From SAR202 cluster bacterium (GTDB lineage: Bacteria > Chloroflexota > Dehalococcoidia > Lucifugimonadales > Lucifugimonadaceae): a stretch of 63,408 bases of DNA. The stretch spans positions 1 through 63,408 of the forward strand of contig RQOS01000031.1 of NCBI GenBank assembly GCA_008373205.1, given 5' to 3'. The translations under genes and the position numbers were made by a program. How positions within the stretch are numbered: the first letter of the stretch is position 1; every line of letters begins with the position of its first letter. Below are positions 57,257-63,408 of this stretch, one piece after another. The notes under the pieces are model-generated. The model was not told the origin of the DNA, ran no database searches, and worked only from the letters and a program-made list of their open reading frames with translations.

Positions 57257-58423
57257 TTATTTCCAACCTTCTCTTATAATATTATTTTTTTTATATACAC
57301 CTGGCAATTCAAATCGCTGGGGATAATCTTCAATCAAGGGTATGTTATCAAGTAAATTTTCATTGAGTTTTATTTCTGAAAATTTGAAGTTAGTATCAAA
57401 GTTCGAATGCAGTGTAACAAAATAGCTACCCATTCCATTTGGTTTTATTAATTGATTAATAGCGTATCTGTTATAGTTTATTTCTTCAGGAGGCTTATCC
57501 ATAGAACTTAACTTTCCAAGAATTTCCCCTATACCCAAATTAAATAAAAATTCTCTTTGGTTTCCTAGGTAACTTAATCCATAGTTTATTTTTTTAAAAT
57601 TATCTAAAAGCTCATTTATATCTACTTGAAAAGTTATATCTGAAAAACCTGGCTTATGAAAATAATTTTCATAAAAATTATGATCATTGATCACGCTTAC
57701 ATTGGAATTCTTTTTACCGTTATAGAATAAATCTTTCTCATTTAATCCATAGTCTATAGTCAATATATACCCTTTGTTCAAGTAATCAATAAAGGAATCA
57801 AAAATTGTATTTTCGCTACAGTAAACCTCTCCTACAACGTTATCAAAAGATTTATCTATTTTTTTTATTCTTTTAGATATACAGCTGTCCGAAGGTTTGT
57901 CTAAAATTTCTTCATATTTATTGTTTTTGTATATTACATATTTTTCATATACTTCATTATTTTTTATTTCATATAAATGGTGAGGCAATGCATCAAAAAG
58001 TTCATTTGAAATTATAATTCCATTAGCTTTCTCAATTTTTTTTTCATTGTGAGTATATATTTTTTCAACAGAATTGGATGATAACTTATCGATAGGCTCG
58101 TAGCTAAAATTTTTGCAACCTAACGTATTTAATGACTTCTTTATATCATATGCTAGGGTACCATTTCCTGCGCCAAGCTCTATTATGTTTATATTCTCTT
58201 CAGAATGAAAAGAACCAATCAAATTATAAATTAAATTAGAAAGAAGGTATCCAAACACAGGATGAGTTAAAGGGGATGTAGCATAGTCTTTGAAATAAAC
58301 GTTTTTATTTTTTCGAGAATATGTATAGTATCCTTCTTCGCCATAAAGACATAAATCTATGAAATCTTTAGAAGAAATTCTTCCTTTTTCTAGTATCTTT
58401 TCTTTAATAAAATTATCAGTTAT
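57257..58423 (-). CDS. MidA/NDUFAF7-type SAM methyltransferase with non-canonical start
   Basis: About 388 residues if started at the ATA at 58423. From GTG 58258 onward it has the SAM motif IIELGAGNGTL and the family motif SNELFDALPHHLYE. The 55 codons before that GTG continue the frame without a stop and read like the family N-terminus (FIDLCLYGEEGYYTYS, then YATSPLTHPVFGYL), so the real protein begins upstream. The frame has no ATG, GTG or TTG between the gltA stop and 58258; ATA 58423 or ATT 58408 are the best candidates. In mitochondria NDUFAF7 methylates a complex I subunit. It follows citrate synthase by a few bases. Confidence 0.8.
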   Translation of the reverse strand: MTDNFIKEKILEKGRISSKDFIDLCLYGEEGYYTYSRKNKNVYFKDYATSPLTHPVFGYLLSNLIYNLIGSFHSEENINIIELGAGNGTLAYDIKKSLNTLGCKNFSYEPIDKLSSNSVEKIYTHNEKKIEKANGIIISNELFDALPHHLYEIKNNEVYEKYVIYKNNKYEEILDKPSDSCISKRIKKIDKSFDNVVGEVYCSENTIFDSFIDYLNKGYILTIDYGLNEKDLFYNGKKNSNVSVINDHNFYENYFHKPGFSDITFQVDINELLDNFKKINYGLSYLGNQREFLFNLGIGEILGKLSSMDKPPEEINYNRYAINQLIKPNGMGSYFVTLHSNFDTNFKFSEIKLNENLLDNIPLIEDYPQRFELPGVYKKNNIIREGWK

Positions 58424-58429
58424 GACTAA

Positions 58430-59569
58430 CTAATCCCTTTTATCAATAGGTATGTATTCTTTGGATCTTTCACCTGTATATTGAAGCAATGGCCTTATCA
58501 GAATATTGTGCCTCATTTGTTCAAGTATTTGGATTGTCCATCCTGGAATCCTTCCTACAGCAAATATAGGGACAAAAAGATCAGAAGGAATGCCTAGTAA
58601 GTAGTAAACAGCTCCAGCAAAGAAATCTACATTTGCATGTATCCCTCTTCTAGCGTATGGTGTCATAGCCTCTTGAACGGCTAAAAGAATATCATACCAT
58701 TCTGTTTCACCTTTTTCTTCACTAAGATTTTTGACCCCTTCTTTTAAATGCTTAGCCCTTGGATCTGCAGCTTTATAAACTCTGTGGCCAAATCCCATTA
58801 CTCTTTCTCTATTTGCCAAAAGATTTTTTACATGATTAGCTGCGTTGTCGGCAGTTCCGACATCTTTAGCTAGCTCCATTACACCTTCAGCGGCTCCACC
58901 ATGAGAAGGACCTGACAATGCAGCAATTCCAGCTGTTATTGCTCCGTAGAAATCAGCATTGGTTCCTGTAACAACTCTAGTTGTAAATGCAGAAGCATTA
59001 CATCCATGATCAGCATGAACAACAAAATCAATATCCATTAACCTAGCTGTATCTTCACTTGGCTTCTCTCCTTCAAGCATATAAAGAAAGTTAGCTGCAT
59101 GAGATAATTCGTTTGAAGATTCTATTGGATCTAGCCCTTTTCTCATCCTATTATGCGCCATAACTATAATGGGAACCTGGGATGTTAATCTTATTCCTTT
59201 TCTTATAATTGCTTCCTCTGAGAAATCTTCTCTATCTTCATCAAAAGATGATAAAGATGATATGGCAGTTCTTAAGACATCCATTGGATGAGAATCTTTG
59301 ACAATATCAATAATATCGTATGTAGTTTGTGGTAAATTTCTATAAGATTTTAATGATTTATCAAATTCTAATAGTTGGCTTTTATTTGGAAGGCTTCCAT
59401 ACATTAGAAGATATGATGTTTCTTCAAAAGTTGAATTTTCTGCTAAATCATGAATGTTATAACCACTGTATTCTAGCACCCCTTCTTTTCCATCGATAAA
59501 AGTAGTGTTTGTGCGGTCAAGATATATTCCTTGAAGCCCTCTGTTTAGAGATATGTCACTATCAGCCAT
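58430..59569 (-). CDS. gltA: Citrate synthase
   Basis: 379 residues. Catalytic His in HADHGCNASAFT, the GPSHGGAAEGV loop, GFGHRVYKAADPRAKHLKE and the late PIFAVGRIPGW region place it in the citrate synthase/2-methylcitrate synthase family. It feeds acetyl-CoA into the TCA cycle and heads the gltA-midA-gcvT-gcvH-gcvPA-gcvPB run. TATAAT on the - strand about 20 bases upstream may be its -10 box. Confidence 0.93.
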   Translation of the reverse strand: MADSDISLNRGLQGIYLDRTNTTFIDGKEGVLEYSGYNIHDLAENSTFEETSYLLMYGSLPNKSQLLEFDKSLKSYRNLPQTTYDIIDIVKDSHPMDVLRTAISSLSSFDEDREDFSEEAIIRKGIRLTSQVPIIVMAHNRMRKGLDPIESSNELSHAANFLYMLEGEKPSEDTARLMDIDFVVHADHGCNASAFTTRVVTGTNADFYGAITAGIAALSGPSHGGAAEGVMELAKDVGTADNAANHVKNLLANRERVMGFGHRVYKAADPRAKHLKEGVKNLSEEKGETEWYDILLAVQEAMTPYARRGIHANVDFFAGAVYYLLGIPSDLFVPIFAVGRIPGWTIQILEQMRHNILIRPLLQYTGERSKEYIPIDKRD

Positions 59570-59658
59570 TCTAATCCTCTATTCGGTATTATAATTAATT
59601 TTGATTTTATAATTTATTTTGAACTTATAAAAGCAAAAAACTAATTACAAGTGAATTT

Positions 59659-61389
59659 TTAAAAAGATAAAAGCTTTTCTATAAGGTCTTTTTTATCTAA
59701 ATTGCCTAAATCTCCAAATTTTCTTGTTCTTACCGAACCAGAATCAGTTTCCATTTCTTTGTCACCGACTATAATCATTACAGGAATTTTTTTCATCTCG
59801 CTATTTCTTATCTTTTGGCCTAATCTTTCATTTGATTCGTCAACAACTACCCTAAAATCTTTATCCAATAAATCATCTGATAATTTTTTTGCATAATCTA
59901 TATGTTTTTCTGATATAGGTACTATATTTATTTGGTTAGGTGCTAACCAAAAAGGCAAATCTCCACTGGTATGTTCAAGTAAAATTCCAATAAATCTTTC
60001 TATAGAACCAAGCATAGCTCTATGTATAACAACTGGTCTTTCTTTTTCTCCTTTTGTATTTATAAATTCTAGATTAAATCTCTCTGGAAGAGAGAAGTCC
60101 ATTTGAGCTGTTCCTAATTGCCACTCTCTTCCCATTACATCAGGAATAAAAATATCTATTTTAGGACCATAAAAAGCTCCTTCGCCTTCAATTTCCTCAA
60201 AATTTTCATCAAAATCTTTTAGAACATCTCTCAGCTGTTCTTCTGCTAGGTCCCACATTCTATCATCGCCAGCTCTTTTTTCTGGTCTCAAAGAAAGAGT
60301 TAGGCGGGGTTGCTCAAAACCAAATGCAGAATATGATTCACGAAGCATTTCAAGGAATTTTTTTACTTCACTTCCAGCATCTTTTTTATCACAAAAAATA
60401 TGTGCATCATCCTGAGAAAAAGACCTTACCCTAGTAAGCCCATGAGTAACACCAGATCTTTCATATCTATGCAATCTTCCAAAATCAGCTAGTCTTAGTG
60501 GTAAATCTCGGTATGACCTTAGAGTTGATTGATAAATAATTGCATGTGCAGGGCAATTCATAGGTTTTACCCCTACTTCATTTTCATCGATTTCCATCAT
60601 ATACATGTTTTCTAAATAAAAATCATAATGTCCTGATTGCTTCCAAAGATCTGTAGAGAAAAGCTGAGGAGTTATTACTTCTTTATAATCATATTTTTCA
60701 TATAGGTTTCTTACAAATTCAATTAATTTGTTATATACAAATGCTCCGTTAGGTAAGAAAAAGGGATTAGCTGGACTAATGGGGTCTAAAAAAAATAAAT
60801 CTAGAGATGTCCCCAATTTTCTGTGATCACTTTCTATAGCTTTTTTTCTTTTATCTAGATAGTCTTGTTGTAATTCTTCTGACTCCCACGCTGTACCATA
60901 TATTCTTTGGAGCATCTTATTCTTTTCATCTCCCCTCCAATAAGCACCTGCAGTTGAAAGTAGTTTTATTGCTTTTATCTCTCCTGTTTTTTCTATGTGA
61001 CCACCTTCACATAAGTCAATAAAATTACCATCGGAATGGCTATATTCGGTGACAATTTCGTCTTCTGGCATTGAATTGATAATTTCAATTTTATATGGAT
61101 TATCTTTATAAATTTCTAATGCTTCATTCTTTGATATCTCTTTACGTTCAAATTTAGTATTTCGTTTTATAGACCTTTTCATATCTCTTTCTAAGGTTGC
61201 TAAATCTTGAGGTGAAAATGTTATATCTATATCGAAATCATAAAAAAAACCATCTGTAATAGGAGGGCCTATTGTTAACTTGGCTTGAGGGTGTCTTTTT
61301 AAAACAGCTTCAGCTAATAAATGGGCTGCTGAATGACGAAGTTTATGTCTATATTCTTCAATATTTTCTGTGCTCATATCATTTACCAT
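59659..61389 (-). CDS. thrS: Threonyl-tRNA synthetase lacking the TGS domain
   Basis: 576 residues; charges tRNA-Thr. The editing domain (HSAAHLLAEAV, CEGGHIEKTGE, YWRGDEKNKMLQRIYG), catalytic motif region with zinc ligands (MNCPAHAI, SQDDAHIFC, VVIHRAMLGSIERF) and the anticodon-binding domain are complete. The protein opens directly at the editing domain, so the N-terminal TGS domain of about 60 residues is absent. A second Met at residue 5 is an alternative start. The gap to gltA is 89 bases. Confidence 0.95.
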   Translation of the reverse strand: MVNDMSTENIEEYRHKLRHSAAHLLAEAVLKRHPQAKLTIGPPITDGFFYDFDIDITFSPQDLATLERDMKRSIKRNTKFERKEISKNEALEIYKDNPYKIEIINSMPEDEIVTEYSHSDGNFIDLCEGGHIEKTGEIKAIKLLSTAGAYWRGDEKNKMLQRIYGTAWESEELQQDYLDKRKKAIESDHRKLGTSLDLFFLDPISPANPFFLPNGAFVYNKLIEFVRNLYEKYDYKEVITPQLFSTDLWKQSGHYDFYLENMYMMEIDENEVGVKPMNCPAHAIIYQSTLRSYRDLPLRLADFGRLHRYERSGVTHGLTRVRSFSQDDAHIFCDKKDAGSEVKKFLEMLRESYSAFGFEQPRLTLSLRPEKRAGDDRMWDLAEEQLRDVLKDFDENFEEIEGEGAFYGPKIDIFIPDVMGREWQLGTAQMDFSLPERFNLEFINTKGEKERPVVIHRAMLGSIERFIGILLEHTSGDLPFWLAPNQINIVPISEKHIDYAKKLSDDLLDKDFRVVVDESNERLGQKIRNSEMKKIPVMIIVGDKEMETDSGSVRTRKFGDLGNLDKKDLIEKLLSF

Positions 61390-61397
61390 TTATATCT

Positions 61398-62318
61398 TTA
61401 GCTGTTTCGAGGGACCTTATATTTTAATAATAATTTATCCAGCTCTTTTATTAAGTTATCAGACGGCACTTTTGAAGGAGGTCTAGGTGGGCCAGCTTTC
61501 AATCCAACTAACTCCATTGCAACCTTAATAAATGGGCCCTCTCCACCAGTTTCTTGTACAACTTTTTTTACCCATTCCATCCATTCAGACTTAAATCCTA
61601 AAAGTAAATCTCTAGCTTTTTCATAATCCTTAGATTGAAGTGCATCCCAAATTGACCTTGGGTATTCAGGCCAAAAACTACTTAGATGAGTGATGAATCC
61701 TGATGCTCCATAAATATTACTTAGTATATGGTTTCCTGAATTATCTATCATCGCGACTTTTTTTGAATATCTAGTTAATCCTTCTCTAAATTTATCAATA
61801 CTTCCGTGACTCCACTTAATTGAATTAACATTAGGGATTGCAATGAGTTGGTCTAGTAATTCAAAATCCATTACAAATCCATCCCACCAAGTGTGATATA
61901 TCATCAAATTTACATTAGAGCTATCAGCTACTCTAGTAAAAAGATCTAAAACATCATGTTTAGTAGGCATGTAATAATAAGTTGGTCCTAATTGACAGCC
62001 AAAAATTCCTATATCTTCAGCCGATTTAGCCATCTTAATGATTTCTCTCCAATCGGTATGCTGAATTGAAGTTAGAACTGGAACTTTGTTTGCCGCAGCT
62101 TGAACAGCCACTTCCATTAGCTTTACTCTTTCTTCAACATTAAGAACAGGGTGTTCTCCTCCAGCTCCTCCTATCAATAGAGTCGAGTTGCCTTCAGTTA
62201 AACCTCGGTTAGTCATGAATTTAATGTTATCTTCAAAAGAGCTGTAATCTATGGAATAATCTTCATTAAAAGGAGTTGCTACCGCAACCATTGCTCCAAC
62301 TATTTTTTTTTCAACCAT
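61398..62318 (-). CDS. DapA/NanA-family aldolase or synthase
   Basis: 306-residue class I aldolase. GGAGGEHPVLNVEERVKL, Tyr in MIYHTWWDG and the Schiff-base Lys in SIKWSHGSIDKF are the family positions. The loop YHTWWDG differs from true DapA, so a 2-keto-3-deoxy sugar-acid aldolase or similar is more likely than lysine synthesis. It sits between thrS (8 bases) and the metallothionein-like gene. Confidence 0.85.
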   Translation of the reverse strand: MVEKKIVGAMVAVATPFNEDYSIDYSSFEDNIKFMTNRGLTEGNSTLLIGGAGGEHPVLNVEERVKLMEVAVQAAANKVPVLTSIQHTDWREIIKMAKSAEDIGIFGCQLGPTYYYMPTKHDVLDLFTRVADSSNVNLMIYHTWWDGFVMDFELLDQLIAIPNVNSIKWSHGSIDKFREGLTRYSKKVAMIDNSGNHILSNIYGASGFITHLSSFWPEYPRSIWDALQSKDYEKARDLLLGFKSEWMEWVKKVVQETGGEGPFIKVAMELVGLKAGPPRPPSKVPSDNLIKELDKLLLKYKVPRNS

Positions 62319-62327
62319 TTTTCACCT

Positions 62328-62438
62328 TCATATGTATGTTTCGTTTGATTTTGTGCTAAGAACCTCTGTGCAATCACAGTTAATACAATTACACGGTTCA
62401 CATTTACAGTAAACATTTTTGCATTTTTCATCTTCCAT
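62328..62438 (-). CDS. 36-residue cysteine-rich metallothionein-like protein
   Basis: Short gene with AGGA eight bases before ATG 62438. Seven Cys at 6, 11, 13, 16, 18, 21 and 23 form CKCEPCNCINCDC, that is CxCxxCxCxxCxC, the spacing of metallothionein metal clusters; no aromatic residue lies within the cluster. It would bind Zn, Cd or Cu in thiolate clusters. The window also holds a His/Asp-rich zinc importer, so zinc storage is a sensible guess. No family I can name. Confidence 0.7.
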   Translation of the reverse strand: MEDEKCKNVYCKCEPCNCINCDCTEVLSTKSNETYI

Positions 62439-62662
62439 AAGATATTCCTAAAATAAAACTAGGTCTCTAAGAACTTTATCAAAAAGACACTTTAAAATGT
62501 TATTAGATCATATCTCGTTCAGTTTATAAGGTAACATTTCCCGTAAAAATTTAAGAAAAAATTTTTCTAAAATACACGATTTATGAAAACTGAAATAATT
62601 AAAATAATCATCAGAATTGAAAAAAATATTTTTACTTTTACTAATTTAAAAAAAATATTATC
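62439..62662. other. AT-rich non-coding gap
   Basis: 224 bases with only very short frames (the longest clear + strand frame, ATG 62583, is 27 codons without a ribosome-binding site). It has A/T runs and a GAAAAAATTTTTC-like short palindrome. The Cys-rich gene's promoter should lie here. I see no RNA or other structure. Confidence 0.4.
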
Positions 62663-62770
62663 CTAAATTAATTTACAAATAGCTAATCCCATAAGAGCTC
62701 CTACTACGATGGCTCCAGTGTATGAAACAAGGCTATTTATGATGTTGTTGTTGATTTCTTTTTTTATCAT
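62663..62770 (-). CDS. 35-residue single-helix membrane microprotein
   Basis: ATG 62770 opens 35 codons. Residues 13-34 are one hydrophobic glycine-containing helix (SLVSYTGAIVVGALMGLAICKLI). AAGGA is 14 bases upstream, too far for a good site. It is in a run of small - strand membrane genes and may be translated from the same message. Function unknown. Confidence 0.4.
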   Translation of the reverse strand: MIKKEINNNIINSLVSYTGAIVVGALMGLAICKLI

Positions 62771-62833
62771 TTTTTGTTGAGTGGTCCTTACTTAAATTTA
62801 GGGTTCTGTAATATAAACTTTATAAAAATTATA

Positions 62834-63001
62834 TTATCTTTTTCTATTTTTTTTTCTAATTTTTTCAGAATAAATGGTTAATACGCCTGCTAATAGTCCA
62901 ATTAGAATACCTACAAAACTTCCTAAGCCTAGCCATAATCCAAAAAAACTTCCTATCACAATTCCATATAAAACAGCAAGAAAATATACCTTCAAACTCA
63001 T
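62834..63001 (-). CDS. 55-residue Gly-rich two-helix membrane microprotein
   Basis: ATG 63001 lies two bases after the stop of the upstream gene. About 40 residues of Gly-rich hydrophobic sequence (GIVIGSFFGLWLGLG, then FVGILIGLLAGVL) can form a tight helical hairpin, ending in a basic tail KIRKKNRKR. The GxxxG-rich style recalls ATP-synthase accessory AtpI/AtpZ proteins, but no gene of that complex is nearby. Function unknown. Confidence 0.55.
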   Translation of the reverse strand: MSLKVYFLAVLYGIVIGSFFGLWLGLGSFVGILIGLLAGVLTIYSEKIRKKNRKR

Positions 63002-63003
63002 AA

Positions 63004-63354
63004 TTATTTATTTTGCCTTGCTTCAATAAAACTTTTTATAAACATTGTTATAGAAAAAGAAGATGTTCCAAGCATAACCAAAAGTCTTAATAGCCCCCAA
63101 CCACCTTCATCAATTGATTTAGGTAACCTTGTGCCTATAAGAGCCACAAGAATTAGTATGGTTAAAAGTACTGCTATATGTGAAAAAATTATGTTTAGTT
63201 TTTGATTTTTTCTAGATATCAAATAGCATATAAAAATAAGTATCCCAAATATTGAAGGTATAAATGCAGTAATTGAAGATACTTCAAAAAACCCCCATAT
63301 TCCCATAATTATAAGTGAGGCTGAATTAATAATATTTGCATTTTTTGAATTCAT
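63004..63354 (-). CDS. Uncharacterised four-helix membrane protein
   Basis: 116 residues with about four hydrophobic helices. The opening NIINSASLIIMGIWGFFE and the LPKSIDEGGWGLLRLLVML segment look like a small conserved membrane family that I recognise by pattern only, without known function. It is followed two bases later by the 55-residue membrane gene and preceded by the end of another gene. Confidence 0.6.
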   Translation of the reverse strand: MNSKNANIINSASLIIMGIWGFFEVSSITAFIPSIFGILIFICYLISRKNQKLNIIFSHIAVLLTILILVALIGTRLPKSIDEGGWGLLRLLVMLGTSSFSITMFIKSFIEARQNK

Positions 63355-63362
63355 AATAACTC

Positions 63363-63408
63363 TTACTTGTTTTTTTTATTTTCAATAAATATTTTTGCAA
63401 TTTTGTTT
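63363..63408 (-). CDS. 3' end of an upstream gene, truncated by the window edge
   Basis: The frame read from the right edge gives 14 residues ending FIENKKNK and a TAA at 63363-63365, eight bases before the next gene's ATG. The Lys-rich end and the spacing suggest the last codons of an operon partner. Too short to identify. Confidence 0.35.
   Translation of the reverse strand, partial: NKIAKIFIENKKNK

Noticed and set aside
57240-57300. Glycine riboswitch before gcvT
   Set aside because: The upstream methyltransferase gene abuts gcvT, leaving no leader space.
61385-61400. T-box or attenuator before thrS
   Set aside because: Only about 8 bases separate thrS from the upstream aldolase gene.
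62583-62666. 27-codon + strand frame
   Set aside because: No ribosome-binding site, A/T-driven composition, no recognisable pattern.

Overview
The window is AT-rich (about one third G+C by eye), gene-dense DNA of a free-living bacterium. It has no rRNA, transposase, prophage or CRISPR. Small or negative intergenic gaps, tail-to-tail overlaps, frequent TTG/GTG starts and operons joined by 1-20 base overlaps point to a streamlined genome, most likely marine and planktonic. The mix of one-off sugar-acid and carboxylate enzymes (enolase-superfamily and UxuA-type dehydratases, HpcH and DapA-type aldolases, a CaiB CoA-transferase, Ldh-type dehydrogenase, many SDRs, PIG-L) resembles low-GC marine Chloroflexota (SAR202/Dehalococcoidia-like). 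That placement is inference; no taxonomic RNA marker is present.

Layout. 1-2854: zinc-uptake ABC operon (3' part of a His/Asp-rich znuA, a small zincin, znuC, znuB). 2862-5613: GlcG-like protein, tRNA-Ala(GGC), a cysteine-less DUF5679 protein, a DUF418 membrane protein with an overlapping 39-residue zinc-ribbon protein, and an ABM-like protein. 5683-16810: cupin, oxalyl-CoA synthetase-like ligase, SDR, HAD, HpcH aldolase, PIG-L, hydrolase-purE-purK, two tandem SDR paralogues, groES-groEL. 16862-22643: DUF5343, orphan ParB-like protein, Ldh, lpdA, MFS transporter. 22629-30006: recO-recR-ebfC-dnaX-ybeY-unknown, then uvrA. 30602-38353: glpK with a short upstream ORF, UxuA-like dehydratase, glyoxalase-fold protein, and an acetoin/2-oxoacid dehydrogenase operon (E1 alpha, E1 beta, HAD, E2, AcoX). 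38592-48959: gyrB, mazG-pyrE-nadD-obg, a putative origin, dnaA, fmt, trpB, CaiB. 48956-54506: EamA transporter, KDG kinase-like kinase, an anchored YtkA-like protein, enolase-superfamily enzyme. 53064-59569: split glycine cleavage system (gcvPB, gcvPA, gcvH, gcvT), a MidA-type methyltransferase and citrate synthase in one strand-uniform block. 59659-63408: thrS, DapA-family aldolase, a 36-residue metallothionein-like protein and small membrane proteins.

How genes work together. Dehydratases (UxuA-like, enolase family), KDG-kinase-like PfkB protein and HpcH/DapA aldolases would turn sugar acids into pyruvate-level intermediates. The AcoABC-type complex with the distant lpdA gives acetyl-CoA for citrate synthase. 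Glycine cleavage shares the same dihydrolipoamide dehydrogenase.

Most unusual points: (1) DnaA is full length but lacks, by alignment from memory, the first P-loop glycine, the arginine finger, the sensor-2 arginine and two DNA-contact residues; next to it is a 34-base pure A/T run followed by six TGTTNA-type 9-mers, a candidate noncanonical origin; (2) Obg beside it has degenerate G3 and G4 motifs; (3) a (CG)6 tract lies just before gyrB; (4) a metallothionein-like microprotein has a CxCxxCxCxxCxC core; (5) both tandem SDRs have YxxxN instead of YxxxK; (6) DnaX and DUF5679 have lost their zinc cysteines while zinc uptake and binding genes are retained; (7) the MidA methyltransferase extends about 55 codons upstream of any ATG/GTG/TTG start.
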